A DNA stretch of 64,000 nucleotides from Antitrichia curtipendula (GCA_951230915.1 OX579637.1:9548001-9612000), one strand, 5' to 3'; numbered from the stretch's first letter, positions 16,401-32,600 are shown. Notes: generated from the letters alone by a model not told the origin. Translations and numbers: made by a program.

Positions 16401-19400
16401 GACTATGAATATGAATATGAGTATGAGTATGAATATAAATATGACTATGAATATCAATATGAATACGAATATGAATATGACCATGAATATGACTATGACT
16501 ATGAATATGAATATGAGTATGACTATGAATATGAATATGAATATGACTATGAATATGAATATGAATATGAATATGAATATGAGTATGAATATGAATATGA
16601 GTATGAATATGATTATGACTATGAATATGAGTATGAATATGAATATGAATATGAATATGAATATGAATATGAATATGAGTATGAGTATGAATATGAGTAT
16701 GAACATGAATATGAGTATGCCTATGAGTATGAGTATGAATATGCATATGAATATGAATATGACTATGAATATGAATATGAATATGAGTATGAATATGAAT
16801 ATGAGTATGAATATGAATATGAGTATCAATATGAATATGACTATGAATATGAATATGACTATGAATATGAATATGAATATGAATATGAATATGAATATGA
16901 GTATGAATATGAATATGACTATGAATATAAATATGAGTATGCCTATGAGTATGAGTATGAATATGCATAGGAATATGAATATGACTATGAATATGAATAT
17001 GAATATGAGTATGAATATGAATATGAGTATGAATATGAATATGAGTATGAATATGAATATGTATAGGAATATGAATATGAATATGAATATGAATATGACT
17101 ATGAATATGAATATGAATATGAATATGAATATGAGTAAGAATATGAGTATGAGTTTGAATATGAATATGAGTATGAATATGAGTATGAGTATGAATATGA
17201 ATATGACTATGAATATGAATATGAATATGAATATGAATATGAATATGAATATGAATATGAATATGAATATGAACATGAATATGAATATGAATATGAATAT
17301 GACTATGAACATGAATATGACTATGAATATGAATATGCATATGAATATCAGTATGAATAGGAATAGGAATAGGAATATGAGTATGAGTATGAATATGAAT
17401 ACGACTATGAATATGAATATGAATATGAATATGAGTATGAATATGAGTATGAGTATGAATATGAATACGAGTATGAATATGAATATGAGTATGAATATGA
17501 GTATGAGTATGAATATGAATATCAATATGAACATGAATATGAATATGAATATGAATATGACTATGAATATGAATATGAATATGAGTATGAATATGAATAT
17601 GACTATGATTATGAGTATGAGTATGAATATGAATATGAATATGAATATGAATATGAATATGAATATGACTATGACTATGAATATGAATATGAATATGAAT
17701 ATGAATATGAGTATGATTATGAATATGAGTATGAATATGATTATGACTATGAATATGAGTATGAGTATGAATATGACTATGACTATGACTGTGAGTATGA
17801 GTATGAATACGCATATGAATATGAATATGACTATGAATATGAATATGAGTATGAATATGAATATGAGTATGAATATGATTATGACTATGAATATTGGTAT
17901 GAGTATGAATATGAGTATGAGTATGACTATGAATATGACTATGAGTATGAATATGAATATGACCATGAATATGACTATGACTATGAATATGAATATGAGT
18001 ATGAATATGAATATCACTATGAATATGAATATGAATATGACTATGAATATGAATATGAATATGAATATGAATATGAATATGAATATGAATATGAATATGA
18101 ATACGAATATGAATATGACCATGAATATGAATATGACTATGAGTATGAATATGAATATGAATATGAATATGAATATGAATATGACTATGAATATGAGTAT
18201 GAATATGAATATGAATATGACTATGAATATGAATATGAATATGACTATGAATATGAATATGACTATGAATATGAATATGCATATGAATATGAATATGCAT
18301 ATGCATATGAATATGAATATGCATATGCATATGAATATGGATATGACTATGAATATGACTATGCATATGAATATGAATATGAATATGAATATGAATATGA
18401 ATATGAATATGAATATGAATATGACTATGAATATGAATATGAATATGAATATGAATATGAATATGAATATGAATATGAATATCACTATGAATATGAATAT
18501 GAATATGACTATGAATATGAATATGAATATGAATATGAATATGAGTATGAATATGACTATGACTATGACTGTGAGTATGAGTATGAATACGCATATGAAT
18601 ATGAATATGACTATGAATATGAATATGAATATGAATATGAATATGAATATGAATATGAATATGAATATGAATATGAATATGAATATGAACATGAATATGA
18701 ATATGAATATGAATAAGAATATGAATATGAATATGAATATGAATATGAATATGAGTATGAGTATGAATATGAATATGACTATGAATATGAATATAAATAT
18801 GAATATGACTATGAATATGAATATGCATATGAATATGAGTATGAATATGAATAGGAATAGGAATATGAGTATGAGTATGAATATGAATATGACTATGAAT
18901 ATGAATATGAATATGAATATGAATATGAATATGAATATGAATATGAGTATGAATATGAATATGCATATGAATATGACTATGAATATGAATATGAATAGGA
19001 ATATGAGTATGAGTATGAATATGAATATGAATAAGAATATGAGTATGAATATGAATATGAGTATGAATATGAATATGAGTATGAATATGAATATGAGTAT
19101 GAATATGAATATGAGTATGAATATGAATATGAGTATGAATATGAATATGAGTATGAATAGGAATAGGAATAGAAATATGAGTATGAGTATGAATATGAGT
19201 ATGACTATGAATATGAATATGAATATGAATATGAGTATGAATATGAATACGAGTATGAATATGAGTATGAGTATGAATATGAATATGAATATGAGTATGA
19301 ATATGACTATGAATATGAATATGACTATGAATATGGATATGGATATGGATATGGATATGAATATGAATATGAATATGAATATGAATATGACTATGAATAT

Positions 19401-20627
19401 GAATATGACTATGACTATGAATATGAATATGAGTATGAATATGAATATGAGTATGACTATGAGTATGAATATGCATATGAATATGATTATGACTATGAAT
19501 ATGAATATGAATATGACTATGAATATGAATATGAATATGAATATGACTATGAATATGATTATGAGTATGAATATGAATATGAGTATGAATATGAATATGA
19601 ATAGGAATATGAGTATGAGTATGAATATGAATATGACTATGAATATGAATACGAATATGAATATGAGTATGAGTATGAAAATGACTATGAATATGAATAT
19701 GAACATGAACATGAATATGAATATGAATATGAATATGAATATGAATATGAATATGAATATGAATATGAATATGAATATGAATATGCATATGGATATGGAT
19801 ATGGATATGGATATGAATATGAATATGAATATGAATATGAATATGAATATGAATATGAATATGAATATGAATATGAGTATGAATATGAGTATGAATAGGA
19901 ATAGGAATAGGAATATGAGTATGAGTATGAATATGAATATGACTATGAATATGAATATGAATATGAATATGAATATGAATATGAATATGAATATGAGTAT
20001 GAATATGAATATGCATATGAATATGACTATGAATATGAATATGAATAGGAATATGAGTATGAGTATGAATATGAATATGAATAAGAATATGAGTATGAAT
20101 ATGAATATGAGTATGAATATGAATATGAATATGAATATGAGTATGAATATGAATATGCATATGAATATGAATATGAATATGACTATGACTATGACTGTGA
20201 GTATGAGTATGAATACGCATATGAATATGAATATGACTATGAATATGAATATGAATATGACTATGAATATGAATATGAATATGAATATGTATATGAATAT
20301 GAATATGAATATGAATATGAATATGAACATGAATATGAATATGAATATGAATATGACTATGAATATGAATATGCATATGAATATGAATATGAATATGAAT
20401 ATGACTATGAATATGAATATGAATATGAATATGAATATGACTATGAATATGAATATGAATATGAGTATGAGTATGAATATGAATATGACTATGAATATGA
20501 ATATGAATATGAATATGACTATGGATATGGATATGGATATGGATATGGATATGGATATGAATATGAATATGAATATGAATATGAATATGAATATGACTAT
20601 GAATATGAATATGAATATGAATATGAG

Positions 20628-20651
20628 TAGTCATACTCATATTCATATTCA
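20628..20651 (-). repeat. Inverted 24 bp segment, copy 3
   Basis: Identical reversed units to copies 1 and 2. It lies exactly 12300 bp (2050 units) after copy 2 in the same register, and the first few hundred bases downstream match those after 8352. Confidence 0.93.
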
Positions 20652-21999
20652 TATGAATATGAATATGACTATGAATATGAGTATGAATATGAATATGAAT
20701 ATGACTATGAATATGAATATGAATATGACTATGAATATGAATATGACTATGAATATGAATATGCATATGAATATGAATATGCATATGCATATGAATATGA
20801 ATATGCATATGCATATGAATATGGATATGACTATGAATATGACTATGCATATGAATATGAATATGAATATGAGTATGAATATGAATATGAATATGAATAT
20901 GAATATGAATATGAATATGAATATGAATATGAATATGAATATGAATATGACTATGACTATGAATATGAATATGAATATGAATATGAATATGAATATGACT
21001 ATGAACATGAATATGACTATGAATATGAATATGCATATGAATATGAGTATGAATATGAATAGGAATAGGAATATGAGTATGAGTATGAATATGAATATGA
21101 ATATGACTATGAATATGAATATGAATATGAGTATGAATATGACTATGACTATGACTGTGAGTATGAGTATGAATATGCATATGAATATGAATATCACTAT
21201 GAATATGAATATGAATATGAGTATGAATATGACTATGACTATGACTGTGAGTATGAGTATGAATACGCATATGAATATGAATATGACTATGAATATGAAT
21301 ATGAATATGAATATGAATATGAATATGAATATGAATATGAATATGGATATGGATATGGATATGGATATGAATATGAATATGAATATGAATATGAATATGA
21401 ATATGCATATGAATATGACTATGAATATGAATATGAATATGAATATGAATATGAATATGAATATGAATATGACTATGAATATGAATATGAATATGAATAT
21501 GAATATGAATATGAATATGACTATGAACATGAATATGACTATGAATATGAATATGCATATGAATATGAGTATGAATATGAATAGGAATAGGAATATGAGT
21601 ATGAGTATGAATATGAATATGAATATGACTATGAATATGAATATGAATATGAATATGAATATGCATATGAGTATGAATATGAATATGAGTATGACTATGA
21701 ATATGAATATGACTATGACTATGAATATGAATATGAGTATGAATATGACTATGACTATGACTGTGAGTATGAGTATGAATATGCATATGAATATGAATAT
21801 CACTATGAATATGAATATGAATATGAGTATGAATATGACTATGACTATGACTGTGAGTATGAGTATGAATACGCATATGAATATGAATATGACTATGAAT
21901 ATGAATATGAATATGAATATGAATATGAATATGAATATGAATATGACTATGACTGTGAGTATGAGTATGAATACGCATATGAATATGAATATGACTATG

Positions 22000-23380
22000 A
22001 ATATGAATATGAATATGAATATGAATACGAATATGACTATGAATATGAATATGAATATGAATATGAGTATGAATATGAATATGAGTGTGAATATGAATAT
22101 GAGTATGAATATGAGTATGAGTATTAATATGAATATGACTATGAATATGAATATGACTATGAATATGAATATGAATATGAATATGAATATGAATATGAGT
22201 ATGAATATGAATATGACTATGAATATAAATATGAGTATGCCTATGAGTATGAGTATGAATATGCATAGGAATATGAATATGACTATGAATATGAATATGA
22301 ATATGAGTATGAATATGAATATGAGTATGAATATGAATATGAGTATGAATATGAATATGTATAGGAATATGAATATGAATATGAATATGAATATGACTAT
22401 GAATATGACTATGACTGTGAGTATGAGTATGAATACGCATATGAATATGAATATGACTATGAATATGAATATGAATATGAATATGAATACGAATATGACT
22501 ATGAATATGAATATGAATATGAATATGAGTATGAATATGAATATGAGTATGAATATGAATATGAGTATGAATATGAATATGAGTATCAATATGAATATGA
22601 CTATGAATATGAATATGACTATGAATATGAATATGAATATGAATATGAATATGAATATGAGTATGAATATGAATATGACTATGAATATAAATATGAGTAT
22701 GCCTATGAGTATGAGTATGAATATGCATAGGAATATGAATATGACTATGAATATGAATATGACTATGACTATGACTGTGAGTATGAGTATGAATACGCAT
22801 ATGAATATGAATATGACTATGAATATGAATATGAATATGAATATGAATATGAATATGAATATGAATATGACTATGACTGTGAGTATGAGTATGAATACGC
22901 ATATGAATATGAATATGACTATGAATATGAATATGAATATGAATATGAATACGAATATGACTATGAATATGAATATGAATATGAATATGAGTATGAATAT
23001 GAATATGAGTATGAATATGAATATGAGTATGAATATGAATATGAGTATCAATATGAATATGACTATGAATATGAATATGACTATGAATATGAATATGAAT
23101 ATGAATATGAATATGAATATGAGTATGAATATGAATATGACTATGAATATAAATATGAGTATGCCTATGAGTATGAGTATGAATATGCATAGGAATATGA
23201 ATATGACTATGAATATGAATATGAATATGAGTATGAATATGAATATGAGTATGAATATGAATATGAGTATGAATATGAATATGTATAGGAATATGAATAT
23301 GAATATGAATATGAATATGACTATGAATATGAATATGAATATGAATATGAATATGAGTAAGAATATGAGTATGAGTTTGA
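22000..23380 (+). repeat. 462 bp higher-order repeat, three copies (left array)
   Basis: GCCTATGAG at 22239, 22701 and 23163 is spaced exactly 462 bp (77 units). Each copy has GACTGTGAG, TACGCA, TACGAA, then a TATCAA or TATTAA unit, then TATAAA, TATGCC and TATGCATAGG. The first copy has TATTAA where the later two have TATCAA. The same three-copy array is found at 25345-26269 on the other side of the gap. Confidence 0.85.
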
Positions 23381-25080
23381 ATATGAATATGAGTATGAAT
23401 ATGAGTATGAGTATGAATATGAATATGACTATGAATATGAATATGAATATGAATATGAATATGAATATGAATATGAATATGAATATGAATATGAACATGA
23501 ATATGAATATGAATATGAATATGACTATGAACATGAATATGACTATGAATATGAATATGCATATGAATATCAGTATGAATAGGAATAGGAATAGGAATAT
23601 GAGTATGAGTATGAATATGAATACGACTATGAATATGAATATGAATATGAATATGAGTATGAATATGAGTATGAGTATGAATATGAATACGAGTATGAAT
23701 ATGAATATGAGTATGAATATGAGTATGAGTATGAATATGAATATCAATATGAACATGAATATGAATATGAATATGAATATGACTATGAATATGAATATGA
23801 ATATGAGTATGAATATGAATATGACTATGATTATGAGTATGAGTATGAATATGAATATGAATATGAATATGAATATGAATATGAATATGACTATGACTAT
23901 GAATATGAATATGAATATGAATATGAATATGAGTATGAATATGAATATGAGTATGAATATGATTATGACTATGAATNNNNNNNNNNNNNNNNNNNNNNNN
24001 NNNNNNNNNNNNNNNNNNNNNNNNNNNNNNNNNNNNNNNNNNNNNNNNNNNNNNNNNNNNNNNNNNNNNNNNNNNNNNNNNNNNNNNNNNNNNNNNNNNN
24101 NNNNNNNNNNNNNNNNNNNNNNNNNNNNNNNNNNNNNNNNNNNNNNNNNNNNNNNNNNNNNNNNNNNNNNNNNNNNGTATGAGTATGAATACGCATATGA
24201 ATATGAATATGACTATGAATATGAATATGAGTATGAATATGAATATGAGTATGAATATGATTATGACTATGAATATTGGTATGAGTATGAATATGAGTAT
24301 GAGTATGACTATGAATATGACTATGAGTATGAATATGAATATGACCATGAATATGACTATGACTATGAATATGAATATGAGTATGAATATGAATATCACT
24401 ATGAATATGAATATGAATATGACTATGAATATGAATATGAATATGAATATGAATATGAATATGAATATGAATATGAATATGAATACGAATATGAATATGA
24501 CCATGAATATGACTATGACTATGAATAAAAATATGACTATGAATATGAATATGAATATGAATATGAATATGAATATGAATATGAATATGAATATGAATAT
24601 GACTATGAATATGAATATGAATATGAATATGAATATGAATATGAATATGAATATGAATATCACTATGAATATGAATATGAATATGACTATGAATATGAAT
24701 ATGAATATGAATATGAATATGAGTATGAATATGATTATGACTATGAATATGAGTATGAGTATGAATATGAATATGAATATGACTATGAATATGAATATGA
24801 ATATGACTATGAGTATGAATATGAATATGAATATGAATATGAATATGAATATGACTATGAATATGAATATGACTATGAATATGAATATGAATATGAATAT
24901 GAATATCACTATGAATATGAATATGAATATGACTATGAATATGAATATGAATATGAATATGAATATGAATACGAATATGAATATGACCATGAATATGACT
25001 ATGACTATGAATATGAATATGAGTATGAATATGACTATGACTATGAATATGAATATGAGTATGAATATGACTATGACTAT
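23100..25080 (+). repeat. 4008 bp higher-order unit, first copy (contains the gap)
   Basis: Anchors in this copy and in 27270-29090 match at a constant offset: GATTATGAC at 23961 and 28129, and TATTGG at 24274 and 28282, which differ by 4008 bp (668 units). Left of the gap the offset is 4168, which equals 4008 plus 160, the excess expected if 40 real bases were replaced by 200 Ns. GCCTATGAG at 23163 and 27331 agree with this. Copies differ by a few units. Confidence 0.75.
23977..24176. other. Assembly gap, 200 N
   Basis: Exactly 200 Ns. The round number suggests a scaffolder placeholder and not a measured size. TATG is in register 0 before and register 4 after. The flanks match continuous sequence at 17739-17812 and 28129-28202, where 40 bp separate the corresponding edges (17755-17794 and 28145-28184). 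A 40 bp filling would restore one register across the gap. Confidence 0.97.
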
Positions 25081-25099
25081 GACTGTGAGTATGAGTATG

Positions 25100-26500
25100 A
25101 ATACGCATATGAATATGAATATGACTATGAATATGAATATGAATATGACTATGAATATGAATATGAATATGAATATGTATATGAATATGAATATGAATAT
25201 GATTATGAATATGAACATGAATATGAATATGAATATGAATATGACTATGAATATGAATATGCATATGAATATGAATATGAATATGAATATGAATATGAAT
25301 ATGAGTATGAATATGAATATGACTATGAATATAAATATGAGTATGCCTATGAGTATGAGTATGAATATGCATAGGAATATGAATATGACTATGAATATGA
25401 ATATGAATATGAGTATGAATATGAATATGAGTATGAATATGAATATGAGTATGAATATGAATATGTATAGGAATATGAATATGAATATGAATATGAATAT
25501 GACTATGAATATGACTATGACTGTGAGTATGAGTATGAATACGCATATGAATATGAATATGACTATGAATATGAATATGAATATGAATATGAATACGAAT
25601 ATGACTATGAATATGAATATGAATATGAATATGAGTATGAATATGAATATGAGTATGAATATGAATATGAGTATGAATATGAATATGAGTATCAATATGA
25701 ATATGACTATGAATATGAATATGACTATGAATATGAATATGAATATGAATATGAATATGAATATGAGTATGAATATGAATATGACTATGAATATAAATAT
25801 GAGTATGCCTATGAGTATGAGTATGAATATGCATAGGAATATGAATATGACTATGAATATGAATATGACTATGACTATGACTGTGAGTATGAGTATGAAT
25901 ACGCATACGAATATGAATATGACTATGAATATGAATATGAATATGAATATGAATATGAATATGAATATGAATATGACTATGACTGTGAGTATGAGTATGA
26001 ATACGCATATGAATATGAATATGACTATGAATATGAATATGAATATGAATATGAATACGAATATGACTATGAATATGAATATGAATATGAATATGAGTAT
26101 GAATATGAATATGAGTATGAATATGAATATGAGTATGAATATGAATATGAGTATCAATATGAATATGACTATGAATATGAATATGACTATGAATATGAAT
26201 ATGAATATGAATATGAATATGAATATGAGTATGAATATGAATATGACTATGAATATAAATATGAGTATGCCTATGAGTATGAGTATGAATATGCATAGGA
26301 ATATGAATATGACTATGAATATGAATATGAATATGAGTATGAATATGAATATGAGTATGAATATGAATATGAGTATGAATATGAATATGTATAGGAATAT
26401 GAATATGAATATGAATATGAATATGACTATGAATATGAATATGAATATGAATATGAATATGAGTAAGAATATGAGTATGAGTTTGAATATGAATATGAGT
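25100..26500 (+). repeat. 462 bp higher-order repeat, three copies (right array)
   Basis: GCCTATGAG at 25345, 25807 and 26269, spaced exactly 462 bp, each with GACTGTGAG, TACGCA, TATCAA, TATAAA and TATGCATAGG in the same order as the array at 22.0-23.4 kb. The next occurrence is 1062 bp away at 27331, so one long copy follows. The last copy continues into TAAGAA, three consecutive TAGGAA units and TATCAACATG-like words also seen at 17.1-17.5 and 23.3-23.8 kb. Confidence 0.85.
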
Positions 26501-27269
26501 ATGAATATGAGTATGAGTATGAATATGAATATGACTATGAATATGAATATGAATATGAATATGAATATGAATATGAATATGAATATGAATATGAATATGA
26601 ACATGAATATGAATATGAATATGAATATGACTATGAACATGAATATGACTATGAATATGAATATGCATATGAATATCAGTATGAATAGGAATAGGAATAG
26701 GAATATGAGTATGAGTATGAATATGAATACGACTATGAATATGAATATGAATATGAATATGAGTATGAATATGAGTATGAGTATGAATATGAATACGAGT
26801 ATGAATATGAATATGAGTATGAATATGAGTATGAGTATGAATATGAATATCAATATGAACATGAATATGAATATGAATATGAATATGACTATGAATATGA
26901 ATATGAATATGAGTATGAATATGAATATGACTATGATTATGAGTATGAGTATGAATATGAATATGAATATGAATATGAATATGAATATGAATATGACTAT
27001 GACTATGAATATGAATATGAATATGAATATGAATATGAGTATGAATATGAATATGAGTATGAATATGATTATGACTATGACTGTGAGTATGAGTATGAAT
27101 ACGCATATGAATATGAATATGACTATGAATATGAATATGAATATGAATATGAATACGAATATGACTATGAATATGAATATGAATATGAATATGAGTATGA
27201 ATATGAATATGAGTATCAATATGAATATGACTATGAATATGAATATGACTATGAATATGAATATGAATA

Positions 27270-29090
27270 TGAATATGAATATGAATATGAGTATGAATAT
27301 GAATATGACTATGAATATAAATATGAGTATGCCTATGAGTATGAGTATGAATATGCATAGGAATATGAATATGACTATGAATATGAATATGAATATGAGT
27401 ATGAATATGAATATGAGTATGAATATGAATATGAGTATGAATATGAATATGTATAGGAATATGAATATGAATATGAATATGAATATGACTATGAATATGA
27501 ATATGAATATGAATATGAATATGAGTAAGAATATGAGTATGAGTTTGAATATGAATATGAGTATGAATATGAGTATGAGTATGAATATGAATATGACTAT
27601 GAATATGAATATGAATATGAATATGAATATGAATATGAATATGAATATGAATATGAATATGAACATGAATATGAATATGAATATGAATATGACTATGAAC
27701 ATGAATATGACTATGAATATGAATATGCATATGAATATCAGTATGAATAGGAATAGGAATAGGAATATGAGTATGAGTATGAATATGAATACGACTATGA
27801 ATATGAATATGAATATGAATATGAGTATGAATATGAGTATGAGTATGAATATGAATACGAGTATGAATATGAATATGAGTATGAATATGAGTATGAGTAT
27901 GAATATGAATATCAATATGAACATGAATATGAATATGAATATGAATATGACTATGAATATGAATATGAATATGAGTATGAATATGAATATGACTATGATT
28001 ATGAGTATGAGTATGAATATGAATATGAATATGAATATGAATATGAATATGAATATGACTATGACTATGAATATGAATATGAATATGAATATGAATATGA
28101 GTATGAATATGAATATGAGTATGAATATGATTATGACTATGAATATGAGTATGAGTATGAATATGACTATGACTATGACTGTGAGTATGAGTATGAATAC
28201 GCATATGAATATGAATATGACTATGAATATGAATATGAGTATGAATATGAATATGAGTATGAATATGATTATGACTATGAATATTGGTATGAGTATGAAT
28301 ATGAGTATGAGTATGACTATGAATATGACTATGAGTATGAATATGAATATGACCATGAATATGACTATGACTATGAATATGAATATGAGTATGAATATGA
28401 ATATCACTATGAATATGAATATGAATATGACTATGAATATGAATATGAATATGAATATGAATATGAATATGAATATGAATATGAATATGAATATGAATAC
28501 GAATATGAATATGACCATGAATATGACTATGACTATGAATAAAAATATGACTATGAATATGAATATGAATATGAATATGAATATGAATATGAATATGAAT
28601 ATGAATATGAATATGACTATGAATATGAATATGAATATGAATATGAATATGAATATGAATATGAATATGAATATCACTATGAATATGAATATGAATATGA
28701 CTATGAATATGAATATGAATATGAATATGAATATGAGTATGAATATGATTATGACTATGAATATGAGTATGAGTATGAATATGAATATGAATATGACTAT
28801 GAATATGAATATGAATATGACTATGAGTATGAATATGAATATGAATATGAATATGAATATGAATATGACTATGAATATGAATATGACTATGAATATGAAT
28901 ATGAATATGAATATGAATATCACTATGAATATGAATATGAATATGACTATGAATATGAATATGAATATGAATATCACTATGAATACGAATATGAATATGA
29001 CCATGAATATGACTATGACTATGAATATGAATATGAGTATGAATATGACTATGACTATGAATATGAATATGAGTATGAATATGACTATGA
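27270..29090 (+). repeat. 4008 bp higher-order unit, second copy
   Basis: Counterpart of 23100-25080 without a gap. It carries GCCTATGAG at 27331, GATTATGAC at 28129, TATTGG at 28282 and TAAAAA at 28540. The sequence across 28129-28202 is the best in-window template for what lies under the N run. A local difference is TATCAC joined closely to TACGAA near 28975. Confidence 0.75.
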
Positions 29091-29577
29091 CTATGACTGT
29101 GAGTATGAGTATGAATACGCATATGAATATGAATATGACTATGAATATGAATATGAATATGACTATGAATATGAATATGACTATGAATATGTTTATGAAT
29201 ATGAATATGAATATGAATATGAATATGAACATGAATATGAATATGAATATGAATATGACTATGAATATGAATATGCATATGAATATGAATATGAATATGA
29301 ATATGACTATGAATATGAATATGAATATGAATATGAATATGACTATGAATATGAATATGAATATGAGTATGAGTATGAATATGAATATGACTATGAATAT
29401 GAATATGAATATGAATATGACTATGAATATGGATATGGATATGGATATGACTATGACTTTGCATATGACTATGAATATGAATATGGATATGGATATGGAT
29501 ATGGATATGAATATGAATATGAATATGAATATGAATATGAATATGACTATGAATATGAATATGAATATGAATATGAG

Positions 29578-29601
29578 TAGTCATACTCATATTCATATTC
29601 A
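29578..29601 (-). repeat. Inverted 24 bp segment, copy 4
   Basis: Same reversed units and same downstream series as copies 2 and 3. It lies 1296 bp after the TATTGG unit at 28282, against 2736 bp for copy 3 after 17892, so the region between these landmarks differs in length. Confidence 0.93.
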
Positions 29602-32600
29602 TATGAATATGAATATGACTATGAATATGAGTATGAATATGAATATGAATATGACTATGAATATGAATATGAATATGACTATGAATATGAATATGACTAT
29701 GAATATGAATATGCATATGAATATGAATATGCATATGCATATGAATATGAATATGCATATGCATATGAATATGGATATGACTATGAATATGACTATGCAT
29801 ATGAATATGAATATGAATATGAGTATGAATATGAATATGAATATGAATATGAATATGAATATGAATATGAATATGAATATGAATATGAATATGAATATGA
29901 CTATGACTATGACTATGAATATGAATATGAATATGAATATGAATATGAATATGAATATGAATATGAATATGAATATGAATATGAATATGAATATGACTAT
30001 GAATATGACTATGACTATGACTGTGAGTATGAGTATGAATACGCATATGAATATGAATATGACTATGAATATGAATATGAATATGAATATGAATATGAAT
30101 ATGAATATGAATATGAATATGGATATGGATATGGATATGGATATGAATATGAATATGAATATGAATATGAATATGAATATGAATATGACTATGAATATGA
30201 ATATGAATATGAATATGAATATGACTATGAATATGAATATGACTATGAATATGAATATGAATATGAATATGAATATGAATATGAATATGACTATGAACAT
30301 GAATATGACTATGAATATGAATATGCATATGAATATGAGTATGAATATGAATAGGAATAGGAATATGAGTATGAGTATGAATATGAATATGAATATGACT
30401 ATGAATATGAATATGAATATGAATATGAATATGCATATGAGTATGAATATGAATACGAGTATGACTATGAATACGAATATGACTATGACTATGAATATGA
30501 ATATGAGTATGAATATGACTATGACTATGACTGTGAGTATGAGTATGAATATGCATATGAATATGAATATCACTATGAATATGAATATGAATATGAGTAT
30601 GAATATGACTATGACTATGACTGTGAGTATGAGTATGAATACGCATATGAATATGAATATGACTATGAATATGAATATGAATATGGATATGAATATGAAT
30701 ATGAATATGAATATGAATATGGATATGGATATGGATATGGATATGAATATGAATATGAATATGAATATGAATATGAATATGCATATGAATATGACTATGA
30801 ATATGAATATGAATATGAATATGAATATGAATATGAATATGAATATGACTATGAATATGAATATGAATATGAATATGAATATGAATATGAATATGACTAT
30901 GAACATGAATATGACTATGAATATGAATATGCATATGAATATGAGTATGAATATGAATAGGAATAGGAATATGAGTATGAGTATGAATATGAATATGAAT
31001 ATGACTATGAATATGAATATGAATACGAATATGAATATGCATATGAGTATGAATATGAATATGAGTATGACTATGAATATGAATATGACTATGACTATGA
31101 ATATGAATATGAGTATGAATATGACTATGACTATGACTGTGAGTATGAGTATGAATATGCATATGAATATGAATATCACTATGAATATGAATATGAATAT
31201 GAGTATGAATATGACTATGACTATGACTGTGAGTATGAGTATGAATACGCATATGAATATGAATATGACTATGAATATGAATATGAATATGAATATGAAT
31301 ATGAATATGAATATGAATATGACTATGACTGTGAGTATGAGTATGAATACGCATATGAATATGAATATGACTATGAATATGAATATGAATATGAATATGA
31401 ATACGAATATGACTATGAATATGAATATGAATATGAATATGAGTATGAATATGAATATGAGTGTGAATATGAATATGAGTATGAATATGAGTATGAGTAT
31501 TAATATGAATATGACTATGAATATGAATATGACTATGAATATGAATATGAATATGAATATGAATATCACTATGAATATGAATATGAATATGACTATGAAT
31601 ATGAATATGAATATGAATATGAATATGAATATGAATACGAATATGAATATGACCATGAATATGACTATGACTATGAATATGAATATGAGTATGAATATGA
31701 CTATGACTATGACTGTGAGTATGAGTATGAATACGCATATGAATATGAATATGACTATGAATATGAATATGAATATGACTATGAATATGAATATGAATAT
31801 GAATATGTATATGAATATGAATATGAATATGAATATGACTATGAATATGAATATGGGTATGAGTATGAATATGAATATGACTATGAATATGAATATGAAT
31901 ATGAATATGACTATGAATATGAATATGCATATGAATATGACTATGAATATGAATATGCATATGAATATGACTATGAATATGAATATGAATATGAGTATGA
32001 ATATGGATATGGATATGGATATGGATATGGATATGACTATGACTATGCATATGACTATGAATATGAATATGAATAGGAGTATGAATATGAATATGAGTAT
32101 GAATATGAATATGAGTATGAATATGAATATGACTATGATTATGAGTATGAGTATGAATATGAATATGAATATGAATATGAATATGACTATGAATATGAAT
32201 ATGAATATGAATATGAATATGAGTATGAATATGAATATGAGTATGAATATGATTATGACTATGAATATGAGTATGAGTATGAATATGAATATGAATATGA
32301 CTATGAATATGAATATGAATATGACTATGAATATGATTATGAATATGCATATGAATATGACTATGAATATGAATATGCATATGAATATGACTATGAATAT
32401 GAATATGAATATGAGTATGAATATGGATATGGATATGGATATGGATATGGATATGGATATGGATATGACTATGACTATGCATATGACTATGAATATGAAT
32501 ATGAATATGAGTATGAATATGAATATGAGTATGAATATGAATATGACTATGATTATGAGTATGAGTATGAATATGAATATGGATATAAATATGAATATGA

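Larger units (their letters stand above)
8328..20627 (+). repeat. Satellite domain B1 (GACTGTGAG / TACGCA / TAGGAA type)
   Basis: The first GACTGTGAG is at 8781 and the word then recurs every few hundred bases, usually followed by TATGAGTATGAATACGCA. Adjacent TAGGAA units, as near 9121 and 9727, are a second marker and put in-frame TAG into some frames. GACTTAGAA at 12813 and 14781 marks a tandem pair 1968 bp (328 units) apart. The single TATTGG unit is at 17892. The register is 0 throughout, so 12.3 kb contains only whole-unit gains and losses. The start resembles 20652 onward and 29602 onward, all three following an inverted segment. Confidence 0.85.
20628..23976 (+). repeat. Satellite domain B2, left of the gap
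   Basis: It starts as a copy of the sequence after 8352, then passes into a 462 bp higher-order array near 22.0 kb. The TATGCC unit (GCCTATGAG) at 22239, 22701 and 23163 is the period marker. It ends at the N run in TATGATTATGACTATGAAT, 798 bp after the last GCCTATGAG. The same 798 bp spacing is seen at 26269 to 27067 and 27331 to 28129. Register 0 to the gap. Confidence 0.85.
24177..29577 (+). repeat. Satellite domain B2, right of the gap
   Basis: It begins with TATGAGTATGAATACGC and the TATTGG unit at 24274, continues through a second three-copy 462 bp array (GCCTATGAG at 25345, 25807, 26269), a further copy at 27331, and a second TATTGG unit at 28282. The sequence around 23.1-25.1 kb recurs at 27.3-29.1 kb. 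The rare TAAAAA unit occurs only at 24526 and 28540. It ends at inverted segment copy 4. Register 4 throughout. Confidence 0.85.

Noticed and set aside
4863..26269. Common origin of the 462 bp periods at 4.8 kb and at 22/25 kb
   Set aside because: The period is equal (77 units) but the marker words differ (GACTTTGCAT against GCCTATGAG), so equal length alone is weak evidence.
22000..26500. CRISPR-like array (regular 462 bp spacing)
   Set aside because: Spacers and repeats would be unrelated in sequence; here everything is the same hexamer and the period is a higher-order satellite repeat. No cas genes.
4420..29232. Very long - strand open frame of Ile-Phe and Ile-His repeats
   Set aside because: It runs through the 200 N gap and changes dipeptide there. 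Overlapping frames on both strands are open over the same DNA, which a real gene would not show.
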